DNA of 64,000 bases from G963556115 sp963678205 (GTDB lineage Bacteria; Planctomycetota; SZUA-567). Position 1 is the first letter of the stretch. Each line of letters starts with the position of its first letter. The stretch lies in contig OY782760.1 of assembly GCA_963678205.1 (NCBI GenBank), positions 2,666,001 to 2,730,000 on the forward strand, read 5' to 3'. The notes beneath the pieces were generated by a model that saw only the letters and a list, made by a program, of their open reading frames with translations, searched no databases and had not been told where the DNA came from. Below are positions 1 through 7,858 of the stretch, in pieces. The translations under genes and the position numbers were made by a program.

Positions 1-682
1 CTTTAAAAAATTCTACAAAGAACCGAAGTAGGAAATACAATGAGAGAAACACACCTATCAGTAACCCTGCTGGCCTGTTCTCACCACCAAATTTCTTATC
101 AACCAACAACAATACGCCCAGCACAAATAAGCCCATTAAAAACTCATAAACCTGTGAAGGATGTCTAAGTACAGCTCCACGATCATAATACATAAATCTT
201 ACACCCCACGGTAAATCAGTCTCACGCCCAACAATTCCAGAATTCATGAAATTCCCTAGGCGCACCCCTGCAGCACCAATAGCAGCACTAAAAGTAAATC
301 TGTCCAGCATTTCTATATATCTAAATTTATAAACTTTTGTGTATATATAAATTGCAAGAATTATCCCAATGGTAGCTCCATGAGAAGCAAGTCCACCTCG
401 CCAGAAATACAATATAGTTATAGGGTCTTTTTTATAAATATGCCAATCATAGAAAAAACAATGCCCTAATCGCGCACCAATAATAGTGCCCGCGACACCG
501 TAAAGCAGGAAGTTTTCTGCAAGTTTTTGCGCATACCCTCCCCGTCGCATCTGCCATTTCCAGAAAAGAAAAGCAATTATTAAGGTAATAGCAAAGATAA
601 TTCCATAATAACGAATCTGAACAGAGCCTATACTGAAAAGTACAGGATGAATTGAGTGAACAAAACCAACTGAATTATCCAA
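1..682 (-). CDS. lgt: Prolipoprotein diacylglyceryl transferase, 3' end cut by window
   Basis: Transfers diacylglycerol from phosphatidylglycerol to the lipobox cysteine of prolipoproteins in the inner membrane. I read it on the minus strand from a TTG start that follows a GAGGGAG site and lies one base past the scpB stop; the frame stays open to the window edge. The N-terminus reads HPVLFSIGSVQIRYYG, typical of Lgt. Further in come the segment RGGLASHGA and the Lgt signature GAAGVRLGNFMNSGIVGRE, then LRHPSQVYEF and RFFVEFFK near the edge. The segments between are strongly hydrophobic, as expected for a multi-pass membrane enzyme. Only the last few dozen residues should be missing. Its substrates in this window would be the SpoIID-domain protein and the lipoproteins at 23942 and 44323. 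Confidence 0.96.
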   Translation of the reverse strand, partial: MDNSVGFVHSIHPVLFSIGSVQIRYYGIIFAITLIIAFLFWKWQMRRGGYAQKLAENFLLYGVAGTIIGARLGHCFFYDWHIYKKDPITILYFWRGGLASHGATIGIILAIYIYTKVYKFRYIEMLDRFTFSAAIGAAGVRLGNFMNSGIVGRETDLPWGVRFMYYDRGAVLRHPSQVYEFLMGLFVLGVLLLVDKKFGGENRPAGLLIGVFLSLYFLLRFFVEFFK

Positions 683-683
683 T

Positions 684-1847
684 TTATATACTCCCTCTTT
701 CCTCTTGTTCTATTTCATTCTCATCATCTATATCTTCAACATTTTCTGAAATAACAGAAACTCTATCTTCGACTATAGTATCAATTTCAGTTGATTTTCC
801 TTCTGTATCAGATTCAATAACCACCGCCCCCTCAAGTTTACTATGTACCTCAGCAATATCCTCTCCAGAGCCTTCAACAACTTCAGGTTTAACAAGATCA
901 ACATCAATATTAGTAAGTCTTCTAAGTTCAGTAGCCATAGGAAGTACATCCAGAGAAGCAAGTCCAAATTCCTGAAGAAAAAACTCAGTAGTACCGTAAA
1001 GAATAGGATATCCAATGACATCCATCTTCTTGCCAACAGGCCTTATACTACCTCTTTCCATAAGCTGCCTCATTACCTGCCCACATCCAACCCCACGTAC
1101 AGCCTCAACTTCAGCTCTAGTTACCGGCTGCTTATACGCAACTATCGCAAGGGTATCTAGTGCAGATGGGCTTAGCTTCTTATCCTTTTCTTCTTTTATT
1201 GCTCTTTTACCATATAAAGCTTGGACATTTCGTGCAAATTCTGCACGAGTAAGCATCTGAAATTTCTCAGCAATCTCAACAATTTCAAACGCTCGATCAG
1301 ACTCTCTGTACTGAGTTTGAAGCTCATTAATTGCTTCAGCCACAACGTCTCGTCTTATACGACTACCCGCAGATTTAGCAATTTTATCTATACTTACCGG
1401 TTCATCTGCAGCAAAAAGCAGTGCTTCGACTATCTGGATAAGTGGCATGGAAAAATCATCTCCAGTAAGTTCAAATCCATCCTCTTTATCCTCTGGGACT
1501 CCTTCTGAGTCTTCACGAGCTTCCTCTGCACTATTACCAGAAATTTCATCAGAACCATTATCGACACCCACAACTGTCTCAGGCTCACCCCCAGAAATAT
1601 TTTCTATCGTATTATTATTATTGTCAATATTAACACCGTCATCCGCGACCTCAACTAAAGGCTCTAAATCAGGGTTTATCTGCTCACTATTTCCACCATC
1701 AATAGAACCAAAAGCCTCTGTAGAGACCTCATCGCTATCGTCTAAAGACACCTCATCCGACCCCATTTTTTTCTCAGAATTATCTGTGAAATTACAGTCC
1801 TCTTCTTTATCACTATTATCTGATCTATCCATATTTAATTCACTCAT
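684..1847 (-). CDS. scpB: Segregation and condensation protein B with long acidic extensions
   Basis: ScpB is the winged-helix kleisin partner of the SMC-ScpA condensin used in chromosome segregation. The conserved part is about residues 135-300: LIQIVEALLFAADEPVSI, then AINELQTQYRE, LDTLAIVAYKQPVTRAEVEAVRG and YGTTEFFLQEFGL are all ScpB hallmarks. ScpB is usually about 190 residues; this one is about 387. The extra length is a Ser/Asp/Glu/Asn-rich N-terminus of about 130 residues and an acidic C-terminal tail of about 75 residues, both probably disordered. I chose the ATG at 1847; a TTG seven codons upstream (1868) is also open, and neither has a strong ribosome site. The gene abuts lgt, so the two are likely cotranscribed. 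No scpA is visible in the window. Confidence 0.92.
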   Translation of the reverse strand: MSELNMDRSDNSDKEEDCNFTDNSEKKMGSDEVSLDDSDEVSTEAFGSIDGGNSEQINPDLEPLVEVADDGVNIDNNNNTIENISGGEPETVVGVDNGSDEISGNSAEEAREDSEGVPEDKEDGFELTGDDFSMPLIQIVEALLFAADEPVSIDKIAKSAGSRIRRDVVAEAINELQTQYRESDRAFEIVEIAEKFQMLTRAEFARNVQALYGKRAIKEEKDKKLSPSALDTLAIVAYKQPVTRAEVEAVRGVGCGQVMRQLMERGSIRPVGKKMDVIGYPILYGTTEFFLQEFGLASLDVLPMATELRRLTNIDVDLVKPEVVEGSGEDIAEVHSKLEGAVVIESDTEGKSTEIDTIVEDRVSVISENVEDIDDENEIEQEERGSI

Positions 1848-1947
1848 ATTAACAGCATAATTACCCAAGTAAAACGACTACCCATAATAACATTTTAGGA
1901 TTTTACATTTTTATTACTCTCTGTCAACTCCAATCGTAAAACAGAAC

Positions 1948-1975
1948 TTGAAACAGACTTATTTTTATGTAAAAT
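1948..1975 (+). promoter_or_regulatory. Probable sigma-70 promoter for the ruvB operon
   Basis: TTGAAA, a 16-base spacer and TAAAAT, ending about 90 bases before the ruvB start in the divergent scpB-ruvB spacer. The spacing equals that of the stronger promoters at 47144, 55942 and 59703. The elements are imperfect, so this is a moderate call. Confidence 0.4.
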
Positions 1976-2066
1976 TTCTTTTGTTTTTTATGTATACTTA
2001 ATACTACCTAATCCATAAAATCATAAATTATGATAATAATAAGAGCTCTAAGAGCAAGGAAAATTA

Positions 2067-3056
2067 ATGGAAGCCTTTGATACTGGAAAAAAAGACGTTG
2101 CCTACGAAAACAAACTACGTCCAAAAATTTTTGCTGAATTTCCCGGGCAGAATCAAATCAAAGAAAACCTTGAAATTTATATAAGCGCTGCAAAAAAACG
2201 TGATGAACCGCTTGATCATATTCTCTTTTCAGGTCCTCCAGGTCTTGGCAAAACGACTCTTGCTGGGATAATATGCTCTGAGATGGCGACTGAAATGAGG
2301 GTAACCTCCGGTCCTGCTCTAGAAAGGCCAGCAGATTTAGCTGGACTTCTAACCAGCCTGCAAGAAGGAGAAATTCTTTTTATAGATGAAGTTCATCGCC
2401 TATCTGCAGTTGTTGAAGAATATCTCTATTCAGCTATGGAGGACTGGGCAATTGATGTTGTAATGGAATCAGGACTCTATGCCAAAAGCGTTCACCTTAG
2501 TATTCCACGCTTTACACTTATTGGGGCAACAACCAGAGCTGGGCTGTTAACAGCCCCATTTAGAGCACGATTTGGGATACAAGAGAGACTGGAATACTAT
2601 TCTCCAGAGTACCTTACTCAGATTATCCATCGCTCAGCAAGTATTCTGAATATAAAAATTGAAGAAGAAGGCGCACTTGAAATAGCCAAAAGATGTAGAG
2701 GTACACCACGTATTGCCAACCGCTTCCTTTCACGAGTCAGAGACGTTGCCGACGTAAAAGGCGATGGAATAATCACCAACGAATTTGCCAGTATTGGTCT
2801 TGCAATGCTCGGAGTCGATAAAAATGGGCTTACGGATATGGACAGAAAGTATCTTGAGTGTCTATTTAGGCACAATGGAGGACCTGTTGGGCTTAAAACA
2901 ATTGCAATGAGTATTGGCGAAGAAGACGACACGCTTGAGAATGTATATGAACCATACCTGATTAGAGAAGGTTATGTTAGTAAAACCCCACAAGGAAGAA
3001 AACTGGCTCCCAAAGGGCAGTTTGCAGCAAGTCAGTATGAAAAAGAAAGGCTCTAA
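2067..3056 (+). CDS. ruvB: Holliday junction branch migration ATPase RuvB
   Basis: RuvB is the hexameric AAA+ motor that, with RuvA, drives branch migration of Holliday junctions. The 329-residue length is normal. The Walker A motif GPPGLGKT is at residues 56-63, followed by a FIDEVHRL Walker B and the sensor segment LIGATTRAG. The C-terminal winged helix contains LECLFRHNGGPVGLKTIA and PYLIREGYVSKTPQGR, both highly characteristic. The start has an AAGGA site eight bases upstream. It opens an operon with a methyltransferase two bases downstream, then a SpoIID lipoprotein and an epimerase. ruvA and ruvC are not in the window. Confidence 0.98.
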   Translation: MEAFDTGKKDVAYENKLRPKIFAEFPGQNQIKENLEIYISAAKKRDEPLDHILFSGPPGLGKTTLAGIICSEMATEMRVTSGPALERPADLAGLLTSLQEGEILFIDEVHRLSAVVEEYLYSAMEDWAIDVVMESGLYAKSVHLSIPRFTLIGATTRAGLLTAPFRARFGIQERLEYYSPEYLTQIIHRSASILNIKIEEEGALEIAKRCRGTPRIANRFLSRVRDVADVKGDGIITNEFASIGLAMLGVDKNGLTDMDRKYLECLFRHNGGPVGLKTIAMSIGEEDDTLENVYEPYLIREGYVSKTPQGRKLAPKGQFAASQYEKERL

Positions 3057-3058
3057 CA

Positions 3059-3742
3059 ATGGATAGAAAATTCCACGATTTCAATAAAAAAGCATCTGAA
3101 TGGCTTGTCTCAGATAAACATATAAATCGTAGCGAAAAGATATCTGAGCACATCCGCGATAAAATTCAGCTAGATCGTAATACTACTGATGTTATGGATT
3201 TTGGATGTGGAACTGGTCACCTTTCCTTTATTTTGAGTCATTATGTAAGAAGTGTTACTGCTGTTGACGGCTCTAAACAAATGATATGCCTGTTGAATAA
3301 GAGAATAGAAGATAATAAAATACTCAACGTAAAAACGATCAAACTTGATATAGACCATGAGATTCATACTATCAAAAATAAAAAATTTGATTTAATAACA
3401 AGTTCAATGGTTATGCATCATCTGCAAAACCCTGAGAAAGCAATAAAAGAATTAAAAAAATTACTCAAGGATGATGGTGTCATCTGTTTGGTTGACCTTG
3501 ATAAAGAGGATGGGTCTTTTCATGATAATGACCCTTTTATCCCACATTTTGGTTTTGACAGAGAAGAAATTAAGAAAACACTTGAGAAACTTGGTTTTTT
3601 TTCTATCACACTCCATACTCCTCTATCCATAAAGAAAACAGGCAAAGATGGAGTTACACGTAACTTTACTTTATTTATGGCTATTGGCAGCGTTAAGCCA
3701 ACAACAAAAGAGGAACGTGCAATTAGAGGAGAGCCTCTATAA
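3059..3742 (+). CDS. Class I SAM-dependent methyltransferase
   Basis: A 227-residue Rossmann-fold methyltransferase of the UbiE/SmtA type. Motif I reads VMDFGCGTGHLSF near residues 42-54; the acidic residue that binds the SAM ribose is in VTAVDGSKQM; motif IV is FDLITSSMVMHHL, and post-motif segments follow (LLKDDGVICLVDLDKED). The substrate cannot be read from the sequence. The HHL segment resembles small-molecule methyltransferases rather than rRNA enzymes. It starts two bases after the ruvB stop and its own stop overlaps the next ATG (taATGa), so translation is probably coupled. A role in repair or wall metabolism from the context would be speculation. Confidence 0.9.
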   Translation: MDRKFHDFNKKASEWLVSDKHINRSEKISEHIRDKIQLDRNTTDVMDFGCGTGHLSFILSHYVRSVTAVDGSKQMICLLNKRIEDNKILNVKTIKLDIDHEIHTIKNKKFDLITSSMVMHHLQNPEKAIKELKKLLKDDGVICLVDLDKEDGSFHDNDPFIPHFGFDREEIKKTLEKLGFFSITLHTPLSIKKTGKDGVTRNFTLFMAIGSVKPTTKEERAIRGEPL

Positions 3743-4989
3743 TGATAATAAAATATACATTACGGATCCTTATACTCAGTATTGCAATAGCCCTGCTAAT
3801 ATTTGCCGGTTGCAAACAGAAACCAGACGCTAGTCAGACAAGCTTAGCAATGTATCCAGAAAAACTTGAAGGAGAAGCTGACATTAGAGTGCTTGTGCTT
3901 GAATCAAAGAGTAGTATAGATCTGATTGTTGGCGGAGCATACAAACTCAAGGTAAAAGAATTAGGTGGCAGAATTCAGACTGGAAGTGGTAATAAAGCAG
4001 TAAGTATAAAGGTGACTCCAATAGCCAACGGTATCAAGCTTGGAGTAAATTCCTACGAAGAAGCAGAGATCATTCCTGTAGGCAAGACCCAGTTGAGCCT
4101 GCGTTACATTGACTCAAAAGGTAATTCGATAACAAAGAACTTCCCAGGAAGTTTTATTTTTAGTAGAGCAAAATCTGGAATGATCATGGTTGTAACAAAG
4201 TTGCCTGTTGAGCGGTATCTAGTCGGAGTTCTCCCTAGCGAAATGCCTCTGTCATTTCCACCAGAAGCTTTAAAATCTCAAGCAGTTGCAGCGCGAACAT
4301 ATGCGCTTTATCAAATAAAAGCCCGTAAAAAGCAACCTTACGATGTTTACGCAGACGTGAGGAGTCAGATGTGGGTACCTTCAAAAGAAGGAGATCCTCG
4401 TTCACGCATGGCTGTAAATGCTACTGAAGGACTGATAGTTACAGATAATTTCAGACTCTTCCCTGCATATTTCCATAGCGACTGTGGCGGAGAGACAGCA
4501 AAGGCAAAATATATCTTCGCCTCAAGTGATATTACTCCATTATCAGGCAGGGAGTGCCCTCATGGTTTCCAAAGCTATAAATGGCGTTTTACTGTAAGTA
4601 AAACGACCCTATCTACTCGTATGAGTAAAGGTGGAGTAAGTACTGGCAGAATAATGAGAATCGAATTGCTCGACGAGAATAAACGCCAACTACAAACAAT
4701 AGGAAGAGTGTATTTTGTGAAACTCTTTATGGATAACGGAGTTGTTCAAATAGTTCCAGCAAATAAGTTCAGAATAGCTTTAGGTGCTGGAAAGAACGAA
4801 CTAGCAAGCACATATTTCAATGTATCAACAGACAGTACAGGCAAGAATCTTACCTTTGAAGGAAGAGGGTTTGGTCATGGTGTTGGCATGTGTCAACACG
4901 GAGCAATGTATCTTGCAAATGAGGGCGAGAACTTTGATGAAATAATAAAGTTCTACTACCCAGGTTCAACAATAGTAAAGGTATGGTAA
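3742..4989 (+). CDS. SpoIID-domain lipoprotein (peptidoglycan lytic transglycosylase family)
   Basis: A 415-residue exported protein. The N-terminus has a hydrophobic signal ending in the lipobox FAGC near residue 23, so it should be lipid-anchored after processing by Lgt. The SpoIID domain covers about residues 150-410. Its hallmarks are the segment VERYLVGVLPSEMP followed by ALKSQAVAARTYAL, HSDCGGETA, and near the end GRGFGHGVGMCQHGA and FYYPGSTI. Family knowledge: SpoIID of spore formers is a lytic transglycosylase acting on peptide-stripped glycan strands, and homologues occur in non-sporulating bacteria including chlamydiae. Nothing else here suggests sporulation, so a role in division or wall turnover is more likely. 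It lies directly before a dipeptide epimerase, which fits murein peptide recycling. Confidence 0.92.
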   Translation: MIIKYTLRILILSIAIALLIFAGCKQKPDASQTSLAMYPEKLEGEADIRVLVLESKSSIDLIVGGAYKLKVKELGGRIQTGSGNKAVSIKVTPIANGIKLGVNSYEEAEIIPVGKTQLSLRYIDSKGNSITKNFPGSFIFSRAKSGMIMVVTKLPVERYLVGVLPSEMPLSFPPEALKSQAVAARTYALYQIKARKKQPYDVYADVRSQMWVPSKEGDPRSRMAVNATEGLIVTDNFRLFPAYFHSDCGGETAKAKYIFASSDITPLSGRECPHGFQSYKWRFTVSKTTLSTRMSKGGVSTGRIMRIELLDENKRQLQTIGRVYFVKLFMDNGVVQIVPANKFRIALGAGKNELASTYFNVSTDSTGKNLTFEGRGFGHGVGMCQHGAMYLANEGENFDEIIKFYYPGSTIVKVW

Positions 4990-6177
4990 ATGAGAATAGT
5001 TCAAATAAATCTTTATCTAGTAAACATCCCATTTCGTTTTTCTTTCAAACACGCTGGTGCAGATAGAAAATGTGCAGAAACCATAATTGTCGAAGTAAAA
5101 ACTGAAAAAGGTGGAACAGGCTACGGAGAAGCAATCCCTAGAAGTTATCTTACAGGCGAAACACTCGATAGCATATGGACAGATCTCACTGAATTCTGGG
5201 TGCACAAGGTTATGGATATTGAATTTAGCTTTTCAAAACCAATACATGAGCAACTTAGACCTCTGTATTATGAAGCCAGCAAATTACGTAAAACCGCCTC
5301 ATACGGTGCGCTAGATATTGCAATACACAGTGCCGCTGCTTACACCAGAGCACTGAGTATATCTAACCTTATTGGCTGTCCACAAGGGGCGCCACTACTC
5401 ACAGCACCTCTAGGCGGAAGATCTCTATCATCTATTAAAAAGAAGGCTGTGCTCTTCAAATTCCTCAGATTCAAAGATTTTAAGATTAAAACAGGTTTAG
5501 GAGATGATATAGCAAAAGTTGCACAAGCCAGAAAAATAATTGGCAACGCAGCCAATCTAAGAGTTGACAGTAATCAGGGGTGGAATTTTAATGAAGCAGT
5601 TGAACTTATACCTCAGCTGAAGAAATATGGCATAACAACCTTTGAAGAGCCTGTAAATAATATAGAAGAAATGGCTATTCTCAATAAAACAACTGGAGCT
5701 GACATGATGGCAGACGAGACACTTTGCACATATGAAGATGCTCAGAAACTACTCAAGCTGAATGCTGCAAACATCTGGAATCTCAGACTAGGGAAAAATG
5801 GCGGATTTACTGGCCTTATCGAACTAACCAAGCTTGCAGAAACTAATAACATAAAGACCAGCCTTGGAGTTCTTGTTGGGGAAACCTCAGTATTGTCAGA
5901 AGCATCAATTGCAATTTCTGGTCTCACAGATTTTGTTCATACTGAATATGGATTTTCAAAAATACTATTAAAGAAAGATCCATTTTTTAATGCAACCCCT
6001 GGCTACTTTGGTAAACCTAAAGTTGATTACAGCAGGTGTGGTCTTGGCCTGGCATTTTTACGAAAATCGGTCAAACGTTATATAAAACGCGAAACATCGC
6101 TCAATAATGGAGTTTATACACAACCAAAATTCCAGAAAAAAGGCTTACTTAGTGACATGTCATTCTTTCGAAAATAA
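4990..6177 (+). CDS. Dipeptide epimerase, enolase superfamily (L-Ala-D/L-Glu type)
   Basis: A 395-residue member of the muconate-lactonizing subgroup of the enolase superfamily. I see the paired base motif FKIKTGLG near residue 164, metal ligands in LRVDSNQGWN, TFEEPV and MMADETL, and the second catalytic lysine in RLGKNGGFTG. These are the positions expected for 1,1-proton-transfer epimerases. The Ala-Glu epimerase family converts L-Ala-D-Glu released from peptidoglycan to L-Ala-L-Glu so the amino acids can be reused. Position straight after the SpoIID gene, with no spacer, supports this. Other substrates in the subgroup, such as other dipeptides or O-succinylbenzoate, remain possible. The last 29 bases overlap the 3' end of miaA on the other strand. 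Confidence 0.88.
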   Translation: MRIVQINLYLVNIPFRFSFKHAGADRKCAETIIVEVKTEKGGTGYGEAIPRSYLTGETLDSIWTDLTEFWVHKVMDIEFSFSKPIHEQLRPLYYEASKLRKTASYGALDIAIHSAAAYTRALSISNLIGCPQGAPLLTAPLGGRSLSSIKKKAVLFKFLRFKDFKIKTGLGDDIAKVAQARKIIGNAANLRVDSNQGWNFNEAVELIPQLKKYGITTFEEPVNNIEEMAILNKTTGADMMADETLCTYEDAQKLLKLNAANIWNLRLGKNGGFTGLIELTKLAETNNIKTSLGVLVGETSVLSEASIAISGLTDFVHTEYGFSKILLKKDPFFNATPGYFGKPKVDYSRCGLGLAFLRKSVKRYIKRETSLNNGVYTQPKFQKKGLLSDMSFFRK

Positions 6178-7114
6178 GAGAACTAATATCATCTTTGCTC
6201 ATACCTTCTGATAAAGAAATTCTCTGACAAGGGAATTTTCTAAACCATGTACATTGACTCTTTGCAAGATGCCTTGTATTCTTCTTGAGTGTATCCACTG
6301 CTTCTTCAAGACTTTCTTTATTTTCAAAATAAGGGAAAAACTCTTTATATCCTACCGCCTGAAGAGGAGTACGGGCGAAAGTCTCACTATTATGATAGAC
6401 ATACTCAGCCTCATTAAGAAGCCCTTTATCCATCATTATATCAACACGCTCCTCAATTCTATTATATAGCAAAGGTCTCTGCCAATCCAGCATAACCATT
6501 TTAAAATCATACCTAAGTTCACCTTGAAAATTACCAGCAGCTTCTGAATGAAATCCACTCCATTGATTTCGGCTGTCACTAACAGCTTTACCTGTAAGCG
6601 TAATAACCTCAAGAGCGCGGATAACCCTCCGCAAATCATTTGGATGATATTTTCCCGCAGATACTGGGTCAAGATCTAGCAAACGCTTATATAACGCTTC
6701 ATTACCATTCTCTTGAGCAAAGTAATTGAGCTCTTCACGCAGAGCCATATCCTTCGGTGGAGCTTCAAAAATACCCTCAAGAAGTCCTTTATAATAGAGA
6801 GCGGTTCCACCTGATAGTAATGGCTTTTTCCCTCTAGATATAATATCGTTTATTGCAGAATCAGCAAACTCAACATAAGCACCAACAGAAAAATCAGCAA
6901 AAGTTGGAGGAATTATATCAAGACAGTGGTGAGGCACCTTTTCTCTCATTTCATTAGTAGCTTTTGCTGTTCCAATATCTAGGGTTTTATAAATTTTCAT
7001 TGAATCAACTGATATGATCTCCGCCCCAAGCGTATGGGCAATTGCAAATGCAGCAGATTCTTTTCCAGACGCGGTTGGCCCTAGGATGATATAAATCTCA
7101 TTCTTCTCACCCAT
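6149..7114 (-). CDS. miaA: tRNA dimethylallyltransferase MiaA
   Basis: Adds a dimethylallyl group to N6 of A37 in tRNAs that read UNN codons. The P-loop GPTASGKE is near residues 12-19. Other family marks are ISVDSMKIYKTLDIGTAK, VPHHCLDI, LSGGTALYYKGLLEGIF, HPNDLRRVIRALEV and the C-terminal LQAVGYKEF followed by HLAKSQCTWFRKF. The length of 321 residues is normal. It starts one base inside the ribE stop (TAATG), so the two are coupled. MiaB, which methylthiolates the same base, is encoded at 11535. The 3' end overlaps the epimerase gene by 29 bases, which is unusual for a convergent pair. Confidence 0.98.
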   Translation of the reverse strand: MGEKNEIYIILGPTASGKESAAFAIAHTLGAEIISVDSMKIYKTLDIGTAKATNEMREKVPHHCLDIIPPTFADFSVGAYVEFADSAINDIISRGKKPLLSGGTALYYKGLLEGIFEAPPKDMALREELNYFAQENGNEALYKRLLDLDPVSAGKYHPNDLRRVIRALEVITLTGKAVSDSRNQWSGFHSEAAGNFQGELRYDFKMVMLDWQRPLLYNRIEERVDIMMDKGLLNEAEYVYHNSETFARTPLQAVGYKEFFPYFENKESLEEAVDTLKKNTRHLAKSQCTWFRKFPCQRISLSEGMSKDDISSLIFERMTCH

Positions 7115-7776
7115 TAAATAAATCCATTCTCTGCAAGAAAATCCTCATCAATTTGACTGTCAGGAGTATTATGTGCTGAGTTAACCCCGCAATTGAGCTG
7201 ACGAGCAATATAACGCGCCAGCACATCAACTTCCAAATTAACATCATCCCCTACCCCAAGATACCTTAATCTTGTAGAAGCTACAGTGTGAGGAATAACA
7301 CTTACAGAAAAAGTATCATCAAAAACAGAAGCAATAGTAAGAGATGTTCCATCAATAGTTACAGAACCTTTTTCTGCAAACATGGCTTTCAACTTTCCAG
7401 GCATTGTAAAGTACCATATTTCAGAACTGCCACCTTTATTAATTTCAGTAACAACACCAACAGCATCAACATGTCCCAGAACAAAGTGACCATCAAGGCT
7501 GTCTCCTACCCTTAGAGATGGCTCTAAATTAACCTTCATTCCCTTTGAAAGCTTTCCCAAAGTAGAACGCCTGACTGTCTCTTCAACTGCACAAAAAGTT
7601 GCGATATCCCCAGCAATAGAGGTTACAGTCTGACAGACTCCATTAATTGCAATTGATGCCCCTATTTCTGGGACAACCCCAAGTCCCCCAATATCAACAG
7701 ACAGATTCTTTGCACCACCAGGTAATGGAATAGAAGCAACAATAGTACCAACAGCCTGAACAAGTCCTGTGAACAT
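7114..7776 (-). CDS. ribE: Riboflavin synthase, alpha subunit type
   Basis: Dismutates two molecules of 6,7-dimethyl-8-ribityllumazine to riboflavin and the pyrimidine precursor. The 220-residue chain is the expected tandem of two lumazine-binding barrels. The first opens with MFTGLVQAVG and contains SIAINGVCQTV; the second contains GHFVLGHVDAVG and GSVTIDGTSLTI. The start has a GAGG site. The gene sits alone from other rib genes and is coupled to miaA by a one-base overlap. No FMN riboswitch is visible in the 80-base gap upstream. Confidence 0.97.
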   Translation of the reverse strand: MFTGLVQAVGTIVASIPLPGGAKNLSVDIGGLGVVPEIGASIAINGVCQTVTSIAGDIATFCAVEETVRRSTLGKLSKGMKVNLEPSLRVGDSLDGHFVLGHVDAVGVVTEINKGGSSEIWYFTMPGKLKAMFAEKGSVTIDGTSLTIASVFDDTFSVSVIPHTVASTRLRYLGVGDDVNLEVDVLARYIARQLNCGVNSAHNTPDSQIDEDFLAENGFI

Positions 7777-7858
7777 TATGTAATCCTCTTGATTTTTTTC
7801 ACGAAATATATTATTCTATTACTACTAAGTATGATATTAAAATTAGCAGCGTTTTTCA

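Noticed and set aside
3742..4989. SpoIID gene as evidence of sporulation
   Set aside because: No other sporulation genes are present, and family members occur in non-sporulating diderms.
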